Under the pieces are notes generated by a model. The model was given only the letters and a program-made list of their open reading frames with translations, was not told the origin of the DNA and did not search any database. A stretch of DNA of 64,000 nt from Photobacterium lutimaris. Lineage in GTDB: Bacteria > Pseudomonadota > Gammaproteobacteria > Enterobacterales > Vibrionaceae. The DNA lies in assembly GCF_003025555.1 (NCBI RefSeq), contig NZ_PYMH01000007.1:186001-250000 (forward strand). The letters run 5' to 3'. Both the position numbers and the translations under genes were made by a program. Below, piece by piece: positions 42,408 to 51,352 of this stretch; position 1 is the first letter of the stretch, and every line of letters starts with the position of its first letter.

Positions 42408-42642
42408 CACTGCCTGAGGATATAGTCCTCGTAACTGCGGTTGTGAACCAATAAGCGTTGAGGAAGAAGCTGCAGAGCAGCTTGTAAATGTATACTCTGA
42501 CTTATGTTCGCAGTCATTAAATTGACTGACAATGTATCCGATAGGGATACTACGTTCACATAAATCAATCGGCATTCTCTCGTCTATACGAGGTTGAGTG
42601 GCGATATTGTTTGTGTAATTTTTATTATTGGAGCTCTGTCTC
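42408..42642 (+). promoter_or_regulatory. S10 operon leader, probable L4 target
   Basis: Long non-coding leader with several hairpins, for example GTATCC/GGGATAC near 42535-42552 and CTCGT/ACGAG near 42578-42592, the latter followed by a T-rich stretch before the rpsJ ribosome site (TTGGAG). In gammaproteobacteria, including vibrios, L4 regulates its operon through such a leader by attenuation and translation control. The assignment is by position and structure, not by an alignment. Confidence 0.6.
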
Positions 42643-42954
42643 ATGCAGAACCAACGTATTCGTATCCGCCTTAAGGCGTTCGATCACCGCTTGATCGATC
42701 AGTCGACTGCGGAAATCGTTGAAACAGCTAAGCGTACTGGCGCGCAGGTTAAGGGTCCAATCCCACTACCTACTCGTAAAGAGCGCTTCACTGTTCTTGT
42801 ATCTCCTCACGTTAATAAGGACGCACGTGACCAGTACGAAATTCGTACTCACAAGCGCCTTATCGACATCGTTGAGCCAACAGACAAAACTGTTGACGCT
42901 CTTATGCGTCTAGATCTAGCTGCTGGCGTTGATGTCCAGATCAGCCTAGGTTAA
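42643..42954 (+). CDS. rpsJ: 30S ribosomal protein S10
   Basis: 103 residues; also NusE, the partner of NusB and NusG in antitermination. MQNQRIRIRLKAFDHRLID start decides ATG 42643 over the frame start five codons earlier; the TTGGAG site fits. First gene of the S10 operon. Confidence 0.98.
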   Translation: MQNQRIRIRLKAFDHRLIDQSTAEIVETAKRTGAQVKGPIPLPTRKERFTVLVSPHVNKDARDQYEIRTHKRLIDIVEPTDKTVDALMRLDLAAGVDVQISLG

Positions 42955-42968
42955 GAGGAGATAAGAGA

Positions 42969-43598
42969 ATGATTGGTCTAATCGGTCGTAAAGTGGGCAT
43001 GACCCGCGTATTTACCGAAGATGGCGTTTCTATCCCAGTAACTGTGGTTGAAGTTGAAGCTAACCGCGTTTCTCAGGTTAAATCTGTAGAAACTGACGGC
43101 TACAACGCAATCCAGGTAACTACTGGTTCAAAGAAAGCTAACCGTGTTTCTAAGCCAGAAGCTGGCCACTTTGCGAAAGCAGGTGTTGAAGCAGGTCGCG
43201 GTCTTTGGGAATTCCGTCTAGAGAACAACGAAGAGTTCGCTGTTGGCGCTGAGCTAACTGTTGAGCTGTTCAACGAAATTAAAAAAGTAGACGTTACTGG
43301 TACATCTAAGGGTAAAGGTTTCCAAGGTGCTATTAAGCGCTGGAACTTCCGTACTCAAGATATGACTCACGGTAACTCCTTGTCTCACCGCGCTCCGGGT
43401 TCAATTGGCCAATGTCAAACTCCAGGTCGCGTATTTAAAGGCAAGAAAATGGCTGGTCACATGGGTGCTGAGCGTGTAACGACTCAAAACCTAGAGATCG
43501 TACGTGTTGACGCTGAGCGTAATCTGCTTCTTATTAAAGGTGCAGTACCAGGCTCAACAGGTGGCAACGTGATCGTCAAACCAGCTGTTAAAGCGTAA
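42969..43598 (+). CDS. rplC: 50S ribosomal protein L3
   Basis: 209 residues, early-assembly 23S-binding protein. The conserved GKxxAGHMG loop reaching the peptidyl-transferase centre is present, with the glutamine methylated by PrmB in QTPGRV-type context (GQCQTPGRVFKGKKMAGHMG region). AGGAGATAAG site upstream. Confidence 0.98.
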   Translation: MIGLIGRKVGMTRVFTEDGVSIPVTVVEVEANRVSQVKSVETDGYNAIQVTTGSKKANRVSKPEAGHFAKAGVEAGRGLWEFRLENNEEFAVGAELTVELFNEIKKVDVTGTSKGKGFQGAIKRWNFRTQDMTHGNSLSHRAPGSIGQCQTPGRVFKGKKMAGHMGAERVTTQNLEIVRVDAERNLLLIKGAVPGSTGGNVIVKPAVKA

Positions 43599-43614
43599 CG
43601 TCGAGGAGTTAGTA

Positions 43615-44217
43615 ATGGAATTGGTAGTCAAAGGCGCTGATGCGCTAACTGTCTCCGAAACTACTTTTGGGCGTGACTTCAATGAAGCGCTTGTACACCA
43701 AGTAGTTGTTGCTTTTGCAGCAGGTGCTCGTCAAGGTACTCGTGCTCAGAAGACTCGTTCTGACGTTTCTGGTGGTGGTGCTAAACCATGGCGCCAGAAA
43801 GGTACAGGTCGCGCTCGTGCAGGTACAATCCGTAGCCCGCTATGGCGTACCGGTGGTGTAACTTTCGCTGCTCGTCCACAGGACCACAGCCAGAAAGTTA
43901 ACAAGAAAATGTACCGCGGTGCTATGAAGAGCATTCTTTCTGAGCTTGTTCGTCAAGAGCGTCTAATCGTTGTTGATGAGTTCTCTGTAGAAGCACCTAA
44001 AACTAAAGCGCTAGTAGCTAAGCTTAATGAGCTTGAGCTAACTGATGCGCTGATCGTAACTGGCGAACTAGATGAGAATCTATTCCTAGCTGCACGTAAC
44101 CTATACAAAGTAGACGTACGTGACGCGAAGGCAATTGACCCAGTTAGCTTGATCGCTTTCGATAAAGTTGTGATGACTGCAGCAGCAGTTAAAGCAGTTG
44201 AGGAGATGCTAGCATGA
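43615..44217 (+). CDS. rplD: 50S ribosomal protein L4
   Basis: 200 residues; lines the exit tunnel through its loop (GGGAKPWRQKGTGRARAG region, about 55-75) and is the autoregulator of the S10 operon in gammaproteobacteria. Overlaps rplW by 4 bases (ATGA). Confidence 0.98.
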   Translation: MELVVKGADALTVSETTFGRDFNEALVHQVVVAFAAGARQGTRAQKTRSDVSGGGAKPWRQKGTGRARAGTIRSPLWRTGGVTFAARPQDHSQKVNKKMYRGAMKSILSELVRQERLIVVDEFSVEAPKTKALVAKLNELELTDALIVTGELDENLFLAARNLYKVDVRDAKAIDPVSLIAFDKVVMTAAAVKAVEEMLA

Positions 44218-44516
44218 TCACTGAAGAGCGTATTTTAAAAGTTCTACGTGCTCCGCACATCTCTGAAAAAGCAACTATGGCTGCTGAAAACGGTAACACT
44301 ATCGTATTCAAAGTAGCTAAAGATGCGACAAAGAAAGAGATCAAAGCAGCAGTTGAAAAACTGTTCGAGGTTGAAGTTAAGTCTGTAAATACTCTTATCA
44401 CTAAGGGTAAGACCAAGCGTCAAGGTATGCGTCAAGGCCGTCGTTCAGACGTTAAGAAAGCCTACGTTATCCTGAAAGAAGGTCAAGACATCGACTTCGC
44501 TGGTAGTGCAGAGTAA
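44214..44516 (+). CDS. rplW: 50S ribosomal protein L23
   Basis: 100 residues; sits at the tunnel exit and docks trigger factor and SRP. Starts inside the rplD stop. The VKSVNTLITKGKTKRQG stretch and the internal loop are normal. Confidence 0.98.
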   Translation: MITEERILKVLRAPHISEKATMAAENGNTIVFKVAKDATKKEIKAAVEKLFEVEVKSVNTLITKGKTKRQGMRQGRRSDVKKAYVILKEGQDIDFAGSAE

Positions 44517-44534
44517 GGCTAGGAGCAAAGAAGA

Positions 44535-45359
44535 ATGGCTATTGTAAAATGTAAGCCGACTTCCCCAGGTCGTCGCCACGTAGTTAAAGTGGTAAACTCT
44601 GACCTGCATAAGGGTAAGCCGTACGCACCACTAACTGAGAAAAAATCTAAGTCAGGTGGTCGTAACAACAACGGTCGTATTACAGTACGTCACATCGGTG
44701 GTGGTAACAAAAATGCTTACCGTATCATCGATTTCAAACGTACTAAAGACGGTATCCCAGCGAAAGTTGAGCGTCTAGAATACGATCCAAACCGTAGCGC
44801 AAATATTGCTCTAGTTCTGTACGCAGACGGTGAGCGCCGCTACATTATCGCACCTAAAGGTATTCAGGCTGGTGACACTATCCAGTCTGGCGCAGATGCT
44901 GCTATCAAAGTTGGTAACACACTACCAATGCGCAACATCCCAGTAGGTTCAACCGTACACTGTGTTGAACTTAAGCCTGGTAAAGGTGCTCAGCTGGCTC
45001 GTTCAGCTGGTGCATACGCTCAGATCATTGCACGTGCAGGCACTTATGTGACTCTACGTCTACGTTCTGGTGAAATGCGTAAAGTTCTTTCTGAAGGTCG
45101 TGCGACCCTAGGTGAAGTTGGTAATGCAGAACACATGCTACGTGAGCTAGGTAAAGCTGGTGCTTCACGTTGGCGCGGTGTTCGTCCAACTGTACGTGGT
45201 GTTGTAATGAACCCAGTTGACCACCCACACGGTGGTGGTGAAGGCCGTACTTCTGGTGGCCGTCACCCTGTTACACCTTGGGGTGTTCCAACTAAGGGTT
45301 ACAAGACTCGTAAGAACAAGCGTACCGACAAGTACATCGTACGTCGTCGTAACAAGTAA
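44535..45359 (+). CDS. rplB: 50S ribosomal protein L2
   Basis: 274 residues; binds 23S rRNA and supports subunit joining and peptidyl transfer. The conserved histidine region NPVDHPHGGGEGR near the C-terminus is intact. AGGAGCAAAGAAG ribosome site. Confidence 0.98.
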   Translation: MAIVKCKPTSPGRRHVVKVVNSDLHKGKPYAPLTEKKSKSGGRNNNGRITVRHIGGGNKNAYRIIDFKRTKDGIPAKVERLEYDPNRSANIALVLYADGERRYIIAPKGIQAGDTIQSGADAAIKVGNTLPMRNIPVGSTVHCVELKPGKGAQLARSAGAYAQIIARAGTYVTLRLRSGEMRKVLSEGRATLGEVGNAEHMLRELGKAGASRWRGVRPTVRGVVMNPVDHPHGGGEGRTSGGRHPVTPWGVPTKGYKTRKNKRTDKYIVRRRNK

Positions 45360-45377
45360 TTTTAAAGAGGATACGCC

Positions 45378-45656
45378 ATGCCACGTTCTCTCAAGAAAGG
45401 TCCATTTATTGACCTACACTTGCTGAAGAAGGTAGAGAAAGCGTTGGAAAGCGGTGACAAGAAGCCTGTAAAGACTTGGTCCCGTCGCTCAATGATCATC
45501 CCTCAGATGATCGGTTTGACCATCGCTGTCCATAATGGTCGTCAGCACGTTCCTGTTTTCGTTTCTGAAGAAATGATCGGTCACAAGCTAGGCGAATTTG
45601 CACCAACACGCACTTACCGTGGCCATGCTGCGGATAAGAAAGCTAAGAAGCGCTAA
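45378..45656 (+). CDS. rpsS: 30S ribosomal protein S19
   Basis: 92 residues; small-subunit head protein near the A-site finger. MPRSLKKGPFIDLHLLKKVE start and APTRTYRGHAADKKAKKR end match E. coli. Confidence 0.98.
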   Translation: MPRSLKKGPFIDLHLLKKVEKALESGDKKPVKTWSRRSMIIPQMIGLTIAVHNGRQHVPVFVSEEMIGHKLGEFAPTRTYRGHAADKKAKKR

Positions 45657-45666
45657 GGAGTAAGTA

Positions 45667-45999
45667 ATGGAAGCTATCGCTAAACATCGCTTTGCTCGCA
45701 TTTCGCCGCAGAAAGCTCGTTTGGTTGCAGATCAACTGCGCGGTAAGCCAGTTGCTCAAGCTCTAGAAATTCTTCAGTTCAGCAACAAAAAAGCTGCTGA
45801 TCTAATCAAGAAAGTTCTAGAGTCAGCTATCGCTAACGCAGAACACAACGAAGGCGCAGATATTGATGATCTATCAGTAGCTAAAATCTTCGTTGACGAA
45901 GGTCCTACCATGAAGCGTATTATGCCTCGTGCTAAAGGCCGTGCCGATCGCATCTTGAAGCGTTCTAGCCACATCACTGTTGTTGTAGCAGACCGCTAA
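45667..45999 (+). CDS. rplV: 50S ribosomal protein L22
   Basis: 110 residues; with L4 forms the tunnel constriction. The beta-hairpin KRIMPRAKGRADRI is complete, so no macrolide-type deletion is visible. Confidence 0.98.
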   Translation: MEAIAKHRFARISPQKARLVADQLRGKPVAQALEILQFSNKKAADLIKKVLESAIANAEHNEGADIDDLSVAKIFVDEGPTMKRIMPRAKGRADRILKRSSHITVVVADR

Positions 46000-46018
46000 A
46001 AGACTAGGAGAGAAAGCA

Positions 46019-46708
46019 ATGGGTCAAAAAGTACATCCTAATGGTATTCGTCTTGGCATCGTTAAGCCATGGAATACCACTTGGTTTGCTAACAGCCAAG
46101 AGTTCGCTGACAACCTAGACGGCGACTTCAAGGTACGTCAGTTCCTTACTAAGGAACTAGCAAAAGCGTCTCTTTCACGTATCGTTATCGAGCGTCCTGC
46201 TAAGAGCATCCGTGTGACTATTCACACTGCTCGTCCAGGCGTTGTTATCGGTAAGAAAGGTGAAGACGTTGAGAAACTACGTGCTCGCGTTTCAAAGATC
46301 GCTGGTGTTCCAGCACAGATCAACATCGCAGAAGTACGTAAGCCTGAGCTAGACGGCAAACTAGTAGCAGACAGCATTTCGTCTCAGCTAGAGCGTCGCG
46401 TTATGTTCCGTCGCGCTATGAAGCGTGCAGTTCAAAACGCCATGCGCCTTGGCGCTAAAGGTATCAAAGTAGAAGTAAGTGGTCGTCTAGGCGGCGCTGA
46501 AATTGCACGTTCTGAGTGGTACCGTGAAGGTCGTGTACCTCTACACACTCTTCGTGCTGACATTGATTACGCAACTTCTTCGGCTCACACCCAATACGGT
46601 GTTATCGGCGTTAAAGTTTGGATCTTCAAAGGTGAAGTTCTAGGCGGTATGCCGGTTGAAGAGCCTAAGGCTGACAAGCCTAAGAAGCAGCGCAAAGGCC
46701 GTAAATAA
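46019..46708 (+). CDS. rpsC: 30S ribosomal protein S3
   Basis: 229 residues; mRNA-entry protein with a KH domain (GVVIGKKGEDVEKLR, about 70-85, with the GxxG loop GKKG). Slightly shorter tail than the 233-residue E. coli form. AGGAGAGAAAGC site. Confidence 0.98.
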   Translation: MGQKVHPNGIRLGIVKPWNTTWFANSQEFADNLDGDFKVRQFLTKELAKASLSRIVIERPAKSIRVTIHTARPGVVIGKKGEDVEKLRARVSKIAGVPAQINIAEVRKPELDGKLVADSISSQLERRVMFRRAMKRAVQNAMRLGAKGIKVEVSGRLGGAEIARSEWYREGRVPLHTLRADIDYATSSAHTQYGVIGVKVWIFKGEVLGGMPVEEPKADKPKKQRKGRK

Positions 46709-46719
46709 GGAGTTTATTG

Positions 46720-47130
46720 ATGCTGCAACCTAAACGCACTAAATTCCGCAAGGCCTTTAAAGGTCGTAACCGCGGTCTAGCGAACGGTACTGACGTAAGC
46801 TTCGGTACATTTGGTCTTAAAGCTGTTGGCCGTGGTCGCCTAACTGCTCGTCAGATCGAAGCGGCACGTCGTGCTATGACTCGTCATATCAAACGTCAGG
46901 GCCAAATCTGGATTCGTATCTTCCCAGACAAACCAATTACATCTAAGCCTCTTGAAGTTCGTCAAGGTAAAGGTAAGGGTAACGTTGAGTACTGGGTAGC
47001 ACAAATCCAACCTGGTAAAGTTCTGTATGAGATGGATGGTGTTCCTGAAGCGCTAGCACGTGAAGCATTTAAACTTGCTGCACGTAAGCTACCTATCAAG
47101 ACAACATTCGTAACTAAGGCGGTGATGTGA
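46720..47130 (+). CDS. rplP: 50S ribosomal protein L16
   Basis: 136 residues; A-site tRNA contact on the large subunit. The ATG at 46720 gives MLQPKRTKFRK; a TTG one codon upstream is the longest frame start. Its stop shares one base with the rpmC start (TGATG). Confidence 0.98.
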   Translation: MLQPKRTKFRKAFKGRNRGLANGTDVSFGTFGLKAVGRGRLTARQIEAARRAMTRHIKRQGQIWIRIFPDKPITSKPLEVRQGKGKGNVEYWVAQIQPGKVLYEMDGVPEALAREAFKLAARKLPIKTTFVTKAVM

Positions 47131-47321
47131 TGAACGCACAAGATCTGCGCGCTAAAAGCGTTGAAGAGCTGAATGCTGAGCTTGTGAACCTACTGCGCGA
47201 GCAGTTCAACCTGCGTATGCAGGCTGCAACTGGTCAACTGCAGCAGACTCACACTCTGAAATCAGTACGTCGCGATATCGCACGTGTTAAAACCGTTCTG
47301 ACTGAGAAGGCTGGCGCATAA
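47130..47321 (+). CDS. rpmC: 50S ribosomal protein L29
   Basis: 63 residues, two-helix protein near the tunnel exit. MNAQDLRAKSVEELN start. ATG 47130 overlaps the rplP stop and its own stop overlaps rpsQ by one base (TAATG). Confidence 0.97.
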   Translation: MNAQDLRAKSVEELNAELVNLLREQFNLRMQAATGQLQQTHTLKSVRRDIARVKTVLTEKAGA

Positions 47322-47575
47322 TGAGCGATCAAATTCGTACTCAGCTTGGTCGTGTTGTTAGCGACAAAGGCGATAAGTCTATTGTTGTTGCTATCGAGCG
47401 TAAAGTGAAGCACCCGATTTACGGTAAGTACATCACTCGCACGACTAAACTTCACGCACATGACGAAAACAACGAATGTCGCCAAGGCGATACCGTTGAG
47501 GTTCGTGAGTGCCGTCCACTGTCTAAGACTAAGTCTTGGACACTGGTACGCGTAGTTGAAAAAGCTCGCATCTAA
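47321..47575 (+). CDS. rpsQ: 30S ribosomal protein S17
   Basis: 84 residues, OB-fold primary 16S binder. Last gene of the S10 operon; a terminator-like hairpin lies 25 bases downstream. Confidence 0.98.
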   Translation: MSDQIRTQLGRVVSDKGDKSIVVAIERKVKHPIYGKYITRTTKLHAHDENNECRQGDTVEVRECRPLSKTKSWTLVRVVEKARI

Positions 47576-47600
47576 GCGAACTTAACTACGATTTAACATA

Positions 47601-47636
47601 ACGGCCCCGAAAAAGTTTTGGGGCCGTTCATTTTTT
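47601..47636 (+). terminator. Terminator-like hairpin between S10 and spc operons
   Basis: ACGGCCCC (47601-47608) and GGGGCCGT (47620-47627) form eight pairs with an 11-base loop, followed by TCATTTTTTG. It separates the two operons. The 100 bases after it, with TTAATATTC at about 47661, should hold an spc promoter, but I see no good -35. Confidence 0.75.
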
Positions 47637-47739
47637 GTCTACCCATCGTCCGAAAAGCGTGTTAATATTCGCCGCCTTTGAAGAAAAGGCAAATCGGCTC
47701 GTAATGGGTCAAGATGTTTAAAATTAGCGGAGCACTAAC

Positions 47740-48111
47740 ATGATCCAAATGCAAAGTATGCTTGATGCAGCCGATAACTCCGGCGCTCGTAGCGTAATGT
47801 GTATTAAGGTTCTGGGTGGTTCACACCGTCGCTATGCACATATCGGTGATGTCATCAAGGTTACTGTTAAGGAAGCAATTCCTCGCGGTAAAGTTAAGAA
47901 AGGTGACGTTCTGAAAGCGGTGGTTGTGCGCACTCGTAAAGGCGTACGTCGTCCAGATGGCTCTGTCATTCGCTTTGACCGTAATGCTTGCGTATTGTTG
48001 AACGACAACACTGAGCAACCTATCGGTACTCGTATTTTCGGCCCAGTGACTCGTGAGCTTCGTGGCGATAAGTTCATGAAGATCGTTTCACTTGCGCCTG
48101 AAGTATTGTAA
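47740..48111 (+). CDS. rplN: 50S ribosomal protein L14
   Basis: 123 residues; subunit-interface protein. [17 protein letters not shown] start, GPVTRELR near the end. First gene of the spc operon, preceded by GCGGAG. Confidence 0.98.
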
Positions 48112-48123
48112 GGAGTAACGCAA

Positions 48124-48435
48124 ATGGCAGCTAAAATCCGTCGTAACGACGAAGTTATCGTTCTTACTGGTAAAGATAAAGGTAAGAAAGGTAAAGTATC
48201 CAAGGTTCTAGCAACCGGTAAAGTAATCGTTGAAGGTATCAACCTTGTTAAAAAGCACCAGAAGCCGGTACCGGCTATGGGCGTACAAGGTGGCATCGTT
48301 GAACAAGAAGCAGCAATTGACGCTTCTAACGTTGCAATCGTTAACGGTGAAGGTAACGCGGACCGTGTAGGCTTCCGATTCGAAGACGGCAAAAAAGTTC
48401 GTTTCTTCAAATCGACTGGCGAAACTATCAAGTAA
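48124..48435 (+). CDS. rplX: 50S ribosomal protein L24
   Basis: 103 residues; assembly initiator with a KOW motif (VIVLTGKDKGKKGKV, about 11-25). Spacing to rplN is 12 bases. Confidence 0.98.
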   Translation: MAAKIRRNDEVIVLTGKDKGKKGKVSKVLATGKVIVEGINLVKKHQKPVPAMGVQGGIVEQEAAIDASNVAIVNGEGNADRVGFRFEDGKKVRFFKSTGETIK

Positions 48436-48451
48436 TTTTTGGAGTAGTACA

Positions 48452-48991
48452 ATGGCGAAACTGCATGATTACTACAAAGAGACTCTAGTTAAAGAACTTG
48501 CTGAAAAGTTTGAATACCAGAGTATCATGCAAGTCCCAAGGATCGAAAAGATCACACTTAACATGGGTGTGGGCGATGCGATCAACGACAAGAAGCTTCT
48601 AGAGAATGCTGCTGCTGACATGACTGCTATTGCAGGTCAGAAGCCGCTAATCACTGTAGCTCGTAAGTCTGTTGCTGGCTTTAAGATCCGTGAGGGCTAC
48701 CCTATCGGCTGTAAAGTAACTCTACGTGGCGAACGCATGTGGGACTTCTTTGAGCGTCTAATTTCAATTGCTGTACCTCGTATTCGTGATTTCCGTGGTC
48801 TAAACCCGAAATCATTCGATGGTCGTGGTAACTACAGCATGGGCGTTCGTGAGCAGATCATCTTCCCAGAAATCGATTACGATAAAGTAGATCGTGTACG
48901 TGGTCTTGATATCACTATCACAACTTCTGCTAAATCTGACGAAGAAGCTCATGCTCTACTGTCTGCTTTTAACTTCCCATTCCGTAAGTAA
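48452..48991 (+). CDS. rplE: 50S ribosomal protein L5
   Basis: 179 residues; binds 5S rRNA and the P-site tRNA. In E. coli the S8 repressor site lies over the rplX-rplE junction; I did not try to fold that site here. Conserved ITLNMGVGDA and FNFPFRK end. Confidence 0.98.
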   Translation: MAKLHDYYKETLVKELAEKFEYQSIMQVPRIEKITLNMGVGDAINDKKLLENAAADMTAIAGQKPLITVARKSVAGFKIREGYPIGCKVTLRGERMWDFFERLISIAVPRIRDFRGLNPKSFDGRGNYSMGVREQIIFPEIDYDKVDRVRGLDITITTSAKSDEEAHALLSAFNFPFRK

Positions 48992-49006
48992 AAGTAAGGG
49001 TTACTA

Positions 49007-49312
49007 ATGGCTAAAGAATCAATGAAGGCACGCGAAGCTAAACGTGCCAAGCTAGCAGTAAAGTTCGCTGAAAAGCGTGCGGCACTAAAAGCTCTAATTA
49101 GCGACGTGAATGCGTCTGAAGAAGATCGCTGGAATGCAGTGCTTAAACTTCAGTCACTACCACGTGATTCTGCGAAGTCTCGTCAGCGTAACCGCTGTAA
49201 CCAGACTGGACGTCCACACGGCTACCTACGTAAGTTTGGTCTTAGCCGTATCAAGGTTCGTGAAGCTTGCATGAAAGGCGAGATTCCGGGTCTGCGTAAG
49301 GCTAGCTGGTAA
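49007..49312 (+). CDS. rpsN: 30S ribosomal protein S14
   Basis: 101 residues, the long zinc-free form: no CxxC pairs, only scattered cysteines (RCNQTG, EACMKG). Ends RKASW as in E. coli. Confidence 0.98.
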   Translation: MAKESMKAREAKRAKLAVKFAEKRAALKALISDVNASEEDRWNAVLKLQSLPRDSAKSRQRNRCNQTGRPHGYLRKFGLSRIKVREACMKGEIPGLRKASW

Positions 49313-49350
49313 TCCCAGTTATCCCATTTAGAATCACGGAGTATTGACTT

Positions 49351-49743
49351 ATGAGCATGCAAGATCCGATCTCGGATATGCTGACCCGTCTTCGTAACGG
49401 TCAGGCAGCGAAAAAAGTTGCTGTTAAAATGCCATCTTCAAAAATGAAAGTTGCTATCGCATCTCTTCTTAAAGAAGAAGGTTTCGTGGCTGACTACACT
49501 GTATCTGGTGAAGTTAAGCCTGAGCTAGAAGTTACTCTTAAGTACTTCGAAGCTAACCCAGTTATCGAGCAAATCCAACGTGTATCACGTCCTGGTCTGC
49601 GCATCTACAAGAAAAAAGATGCTCTTCCATCAGTGATGGGTGGCCTTGGTATTGCTGTTGTATCCACTTCCAAGGGTCTTATGACCGACCGCGCTGCTCG
49701 CAAAGCGGGTCTTGGCGGTGAGATTATCTGCTACGTAGCATAA
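49351..49743 (+). CDS. rpsH: 30S ribosomal protein S8
   Basis: 130 residues; 16S central-domain binder and, in E. coli, repressor of the spc operon. MSMQDPISDMLTRLRNGQ start; GEIICYVA end. Confidence 0.98.
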   Translation: MSMQDPISDMLTRLRNGQAAKKVAVKMPSSKMKVAIASLLKEEGFVADYTVSGEVKPELEVTLKYFEANPVIEQIQRVSRPGLRIYKKKDALPSVMGGLGIAVVSTSKGLMTDRAARKAGLGGEIICYVA

Positions 49744-49755
49744 TAGGAGTAGGAA

Positions 49756-50289
49756 ATGTCTCGTGTTGCAAAAGCACCAGTAGTTATTCCTGCCGGCGTA
49801 GAAGTTAAACTCAACGGTCAGGAAATCACTGTTAAAGGTGGTAAGGGCGAACTAGTTCGCGTTATCAACGAAGCAGTTGTATTGTCCCAGGAAGAAAACA
49901 CCATCACTTTCGGTCCTCGTGAAGGATTCGATAAGGCTTGGGCTCAAGCAGGTACTGCTCGTGCACTAGTTAACAACATGGTTGTTGGTGTTACTGAAGG
50001 CTATACTAAGAAGCTTACTTTGAAGGGTGTAGGTTACCGTGCTGCCATTAAAGGCAACTCTGTAGCGCTAACTCTAGGCTTCTCTCACCCAGTTGAGCAC
50101 GAATTACCAGCAGGTATCAAAGCTGAATGTCCATCACAAACTGAAATCGTACTAACTGGTACTGATAAGCAGGTTGTTGGTCAAGTAGCGGCTGATATTC
50201 GCGCTTACCGTAGCCCTGAGCCTTACAAAGGCAAAGGTGTTCGTTACGCCGATGAAATCGTGCGTACTAAAGAAGCTAAGAAGAAGTAA
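49756..50289 (+). CDS. rplF: 50S ribosomal protein L6
   Basis: 177 residues, two repeated L6 domains; near the GTPase centre. C-terminal YKGKGVRYADE motif intact. Confidence 0.98.
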   Translation: MSRVAKAPVVIPAGVEVKLNGQEITVKGGKGELVRVINEAVVLSQEENTITFGPREGFDKAWAQAGTARALVNNMVVGVTEGYTKKLTLKGVGYRAAIKGNSVALTLGFSHPVEHELPAGIKAECPSQTEIVLTGTDKQVVGQVAADIRAYRSPEPYKGKGVRYADEIVRTKEAKKK

Positions 50290-50298
50290 GGTAACACT

Positions 50299-50652
50299 AT
50301 GGATAAGAAAGCATCTCGTATCCGTCGTGCGACCCGAGCACGTCGTAAGATTGCTGAACTGGGCGCAACTCGCCTAGTTGTACACCGTACTCCACGTCAC
50401 GTGTACGCTCAGGTAATCGCACCAAATGGCTCTGAGGTAATCGCTGCCGCTTCTACCGTAGAAAAGGCGATTCGCGAACAGGTTAAGAGTACTGGTAACA
50501 AAGACGCTGCTGCAGCTGTAGGTAAAGCTATTGCTGAGCGCGCGATTGAAAAAGGCATCTCTAACGTTGCATTCGATCGTTCTGGTTTCCAATACCACGG
50601 CCGTGTAGCTGCTCTAGCAGAAGCTGCTCGTGAAGCTGGTCTGAAATTCTAA
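50299..50652 (+). CDS. rplR: 50S ribosomal protein L18
   Basis: 117 residues; 5S rRNA binding. MDKKASRIRRATRAR start and FDRSGFQYHGRV motif; ends GLKF. Confidence 0.98.
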   Translation: MDKKASRIRRATRARRKIAELGATRLVVHRTPRHVYAQVIAPNGSEVIAAASTVEKAIREQVKSTGNKDAAAAVGKAIAERAIEKGISNVAFDRSGFQYHGRVAALAEAAREAGLKF

Positions 50653-50664
50653 GGTAGGCGGAAG

Positions 50665-51162
50665 ATGGCTAACGAAAAAACACAATCAGATTTGAATGAA
50701 AAGCTGATCGCTGTTAACCGTGTATCTAAGACGGTTAAAGGCGGACGTATTTTCAGCTTTACTGCACTAACAGTAGTTGGTGACGGTAACGGTCGCATCG
50801 GTTTTGGTTACGGTAAGGCACGTGAAGTTCCTGCTGCAATCCAGAAAGCGATGGAAAAAGCACGTCGTAACATGGTTACAGTTGCACTAAACGACGGTAC
50901 TCTACACCACGCTGTTAAAGGTCGCCACACTGGTTCTAAAGTGTACATGCAGCCTGCATCAGAAGGTACTGGTATCATCGCCGGTGGTGCAATGCGTGCA
51001 GTGCTAGAAGTTGCGGGTATCCGTAACGTACTAGCTAAAGCATACGGTTCTACTAACCCAATCAACGTTGTTCGCGCAACAATTGACGGTCTAAGTGGAA
51101 TGAACTCTCCAGAAATGATCGCTGCTAAGCGTGGTCTTTCTGTTAAAGAAATTCTGGAGTAA
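50665..51162 (+). CDS. rpsE: 30S ribosomal protein S5
   Basis: 165 residues; accuracy and mRNA helicase function. The loop linked to spectinomycin resistance (VSKTVKGGRIF, about 19-29) is complete and wild type. Confidence 0.98.
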   Translation: MANEKTQSDLNEKLIAVNRVSKTVKGGRIFSFTALTVVGDGNGRIGFGYGKAREVPAAIQKAMEKARRNMVTVALNDGTLHHAVKGRHTGSKVYMQPASEGTGIIAGGAMRAVLEVAGIRNVLAKAYGSTNPINVVRATIDGLSGMNSPEMIAAKRGLSVKEILE

Positions 51163-51167
51163 TCGAC

Positions 51168-51347
51168 ATGGCTAAAACTATTAAAGTAACCCAAACAAAG
51201 AGCTCTATCGGTCGTTTGCCGAAGCATAAAGCATCTTTGCGTGGCCTAGGCCTTCGTCGCATCAACCACACTGTAGAACTTGAAGACACACCGTGCGTAC
51301 GCGGTATGATCAACAAAGTTTTCTACATGGTTAAAGTTGAGGAGTAA
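51168..51347 (+). CDS. rpmD: 50S ribosomal protein L30
   Basis: 59 residues, MAKTIKVTQTKSSIG start and KVFYMVKVEE end. It sits 5 bases after rpsE and 5 bases before rplO, ribosome site CTGGAG upstream. Its length and sequence match E. coli L30. Confidence 0.96.
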   Translation: MAKTIKVTQTKSSIGRLPKHKASLRGLGLRRINHTVELEDTPCVRGMINKVFYMVKVEE

Positions 51348-51352
51348 TCAGT

